NCBI GenBank assembly: GCA_943704525.1
Contig: CALSCQ010001585.1
Location: 1-14,156 of the forward strand
Length of the DNA stretch: 14,156 bases
Reading direction: 5' to 3'
Source of the DNA: Pigoraptor vietnamica
Lineage: Eukaryota > Opisthokonta > Filasterea
In this document: piece after piece, positions 12,394 through 14,156 of the stretch
How positions within the stretch are numbered: position 1 is the first letter of the stretch
Layout: each line of letters begins with the position of its first letter
Notes under the pieces: model-generated
Seen by the model: the letters and a program-made list of their open reading frames with translations, nothing else
Told to the model about the DNA's origin: nothing
Database searches by the model: none
Program-made: the position numbers and the translations under genes

Positions 12394-14056
12394 GAGGGAG
12401 AAAGAGAGGGAGGAGAGGCGCAAAACACGGCAGCGAATCAATGTTAAAGAACAACGCGCCTTTGACGTTGATGGGATTTTTGAATGTAACGGACGAGTCA
12501 GCCTCCGGCACGTCATCGCTCTGCGACTGCGACCTGTAATGCACGGCGCGTAACGCCAAGTTACGCATGCCGAATTCTGCCGTTTGCGTGACAAAACAGA
12601 GGCCATGTGTGTGTGCATGCACAACGGAGTTGCGACGAGTCCAGCGTGCGTGCGCGTGGACAATGTGAGAGATCTAGAATCAGCGGAGACTGCTCCGTCC
12701 CTCACAGCCGCACCCACCGCAACCGCAGCCCCTTCTGCGCCCTCCGCGCGCGCACCACAAACACGGCGACGGCGGCACCGACAAGAAGGACGCCGCCAAC
12801 CGCAGCGCCCGCCGCAGGGCCTACCATCGAACCCCCTCCTCCAGCCGACTGCCCCGTAGTAACGGTTACTCCAACGCCACCGTTGCTTGCATGGTCGTTG
12901 TTCGTCGGAACCGGCTTATCGCCATCCGGCACAACTGAGCACGTGAGCGGTAATTGTTAGAGATGCCCATGGTAATTGCAAACATACCCACACGATACGG
13001 TAGAGCTGAGAGGGGGAACAAACAACAATCCACCGGAAAGCTAATGTCATAAGAGAAATGCGCCGTAACAGGACCACAACTCGAGCCGCCGAAGCCGGGA
13101 TACAGCCGGTGCCCTGTCGCGATTAAAGGGACAAACGCACCTTTGGCCGTGCACTCCGTCGCGCTAATCTTCTGGTAACCCTCGTCGCACTTGCAAGCCG
13201 CCGTAAAGGAGGAACTGTCGAAGACGCACGTGGAGTGCGGGCCGCACAACGTTGCACCAGTTTCGCATGTGTTGTTCACTGCAAAGAACGGGTGAACGCC
13301 ATTACCGCAAGGTCATGGACGCTTGGTGCGAATGCCACTGGCAGGAATCGAACGCGCAGCTTCCACATTCCGAAGCGAAGACCCTACCGATGCACTGGGA
13401 GGTGTTCGTCTTGCGATAGTAGTGTTCCACGCAGTCGCAATGCCTGTCATCGCCATATGGGACGCATTTTTCGTTCGCACCGCACGGTTTTCTGTCGCAA
13501 ACTTCCTTCTCTGCAATTCAGAAGCCACGTGCGGTTGAGAATGGCGGGATAAACACGGGACATCGCGTGCAATCGTGGACTGCTCACGTCCAAAGGCCAT
13601 AAGACAATGACCCACCCACGCACACGCGTTCCTCCGCGAGCCTGTAGTTGCTGGCGCACGAGCACGTGGACACAGAGATGTTCTGCGGAGAAAGATTGCA
13701 CGTGGCGACGCCATCGGGCTTGCAGGGGCGCGCGTCGCAGTCAGTGATCACTGCGCGTTGTGGCAACAGTCGATTGTTAGTGGGCGCGAACACACAAGGA
13801 CGCCGACCAGGCCACACTGGAGTGCGCTCGACAGTTATCAATGGAGACACGACAGCACAGCAGCCTCTTCAACGGGCACTGTCACCACACTGAAAGAGAA
13901 ATGCGGACGACAACTCACGCCTGCAGCTCCTCTTGTCGTCGGTTGCATACATGAAGGCGTCGCTGGCGCACTTGCACGCGCCGGTCAGAACGTCCGCCGC
14001 AACGCATGTGGCGTTCGCACCACAGTAGTTTTTGTTCGCATCGCAGTACGTCAGTA
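9685..14056 (-). CDS. EGF-repeat receptor tyrosine kinase with ITIM-like juxtamembrane array (5' incomplete)
   Basis: Fourteen minus-strand exons (14056-13919, 13750-13616, 13510-13388, 13278-13141, 12934-12718, 12533-12460, 12077-11535, 11413-11212, 11058-10851, 10734-10634, 10525-10455, 10273-10217, 10114-10047, 9882-9685) give about 757 residues. Four EGF modules with six cysteines each (local 2-46, 48-91, 93-132, 134-178) are followed by a Gly/Ser linker, a membrane helix (215-239, then RARRAQK), and a juxtamembrane segment with six Y-A-x-I/V motifs at Tyr 316, 336, 358, 369, 384 and 399. The kinase is complete: GSGNFG, VALK Lys501, Glu518, HRDLAARN Asp594, DFG Asp612, SDYYMSS activation-loop tyrosines 623/624, RWTAPEA, DVWSFG, RCW...RP. 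It should therefore be active and sit in the plasma membrane. The tail has YVEL (741), YAAY and YLKL. The exon 12533-12460 and its GC donor are the least certain. The signal peptide and further ectodomain lie off the window. Confidence 0.93.
11059..11211 (-). other. GC-AG intron inside the receptor kinase domain
   Basis: The donor is AACAG|GCGAGT and the acceptor CGCAG. It joins DEAILMN-R to FRHPNLVTMLG, the normal alpha-C to beta-4 passage of tyrosine kinases. The GT at 11207-11206 would leave the exon in the wrong phase for the next one. Coordinates are given in transcript order. Confidence 0.8.
11705..11839 (-). repeat. 45-base coding repeat (15-residue Y-A-x-I/V unit)
   Basis: The unit starts GCGTACGGG on the plus strand at 11705, 11750 and 11795, an exact 45-base period. 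The first two copies are nearly identical over their length (GCGTTCGTCCGAACCGCCAC shared); the third diverges after its start. The encoded unit is PYASI-x-x-ARGGSDER, with the last unit ending PYATVEEM. Confidence 0.9.
12228..12291. repeat. Poly-G tract of 64 bases
   Basis: Sixty-four consecutive G on the plus strand. If translated on the minus strand it would give about 21 prolines, but splicing evidence puts it in an intron. It may be true sequence or a sequencing/assembly artefact. Confidence 0.9.
12350..12389. repeat. GA microsatellite
   Basis: About 20 GA units, 59 bases from the poly-G tract and in the same intron, followed by a purine-rich stretch to about 12420. Confidence 0.95.
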
Positions 14057-14156
14057 CTGTGAAGCACAGGGAAGGCGTAAGGAGAACCGGAGTCAACGAA
14101 CAGCTCATAATAATGCACCCCATGTGAGCCCAGCGCCAAAGAATGAACACCCCCCC
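14057..14156 (-). other. Probable intron upstream of the first visible EGF exon
   Basis: The sequence leads into a pyrimidine-rich stretch and a TTCACAG acceptor at 14057-14063 in transcript order. A frame runs through it but has no EGF-like cysteines, so I read it as the 3' end of an intron. The window ends in seven C. Confidence 0.5.

Larger units (their letters stand above)
12078..12459. other. Receptor kinase intron with poly-G and GA tracts
   Basis: This intron between the short juxtamembrane exon and the tyrosine-array exon contains G64 on the plus strand (12228-12291; C64 in the transcript) and a GA run (12350-12389). The preferred donor is AAAG|GCGCGT, which gives the phase needed by the acceptor CACAG|GCAAACC. 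A weak GT donor at T|GTTTTG (12426 region) would also fit the frame. Confidence 0.55.

Overview
The window looks like the nuclear genome of a unicellular eukaryote close to animals (a unicellular holozoan). The genes carry many spliceosomal introns of about 140-450 bases. Among the proteins are an EGF-repeat receptor tyrosine kinase with the metazoan-type DLAARN catalytic loop, a TKL-type kinase, a full CSL (RBPJ / Suppressor of Hairless) transcription factor and a PA28-gamma proteasome activator. My recollection is that CSL is known from filastereans such as Capsaspora and was not found in Monosiga, so a filasterean-like source is my best guess; the genus cannot be fixed from the sequence alone. 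Nothing bacterial or viral was seen.

Layout: (1) 101-1409, plus strand, five exons for the C-terminal part of a TKL kinase whose 5' end lies off the window. (2) 1410-1856, 3' flank with a hairpin and a 38-base minisatellite. (3) 1857-2318, minus strand, an unrecognised 153-residue reading frame. (4) 2319-3097, a divergent intergenic region that should hold the promoters of gene 3 and of CSL. (5) 3098-6899, plus strand, CSL in ten exons (529 residues). (6) 6900-7376, a tail-to-tail spacer. (7) 7377-9034, minus strand, PA28-gamma in five exons (249 residues). (8) 9035-9684, 5' flank of PA28 and 3' flank of the receptor kinase, with a TATA-like site, a perfect palindrome and an exact 60-base duplication. 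(9) 9685-14056, minus strand, fourteen exons (about 757 residues in the window) for a receptor tyrosine kinase with four EGF modules, a membrane segment, six Y-A-x-I/V motifs, a complete kinase domain and a short tyrosine-rich tail. Its N-terminus lies beyond the right edge.

There is no sign that these genes form one pathway. Two are signalling kinases, one is a transcription factor that in animals is the nuclear effector of Notch, and one is a nuclear proteasome cap. The most notable points are the ITIM-like tyrosine array in the receptor kinase, one-EGF-per-exon architecture with symmetric phase-1 introns, a high share of GC-AG introns (three demanded by reading frame, a fourth likely), a shared module near the 3' end of two CSL introns, and very long TG/CA, CA/CG and poly-G tracts in introns. 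The window begins with nine G and ends with seven C, which suggests contig breaks at homopolymers.
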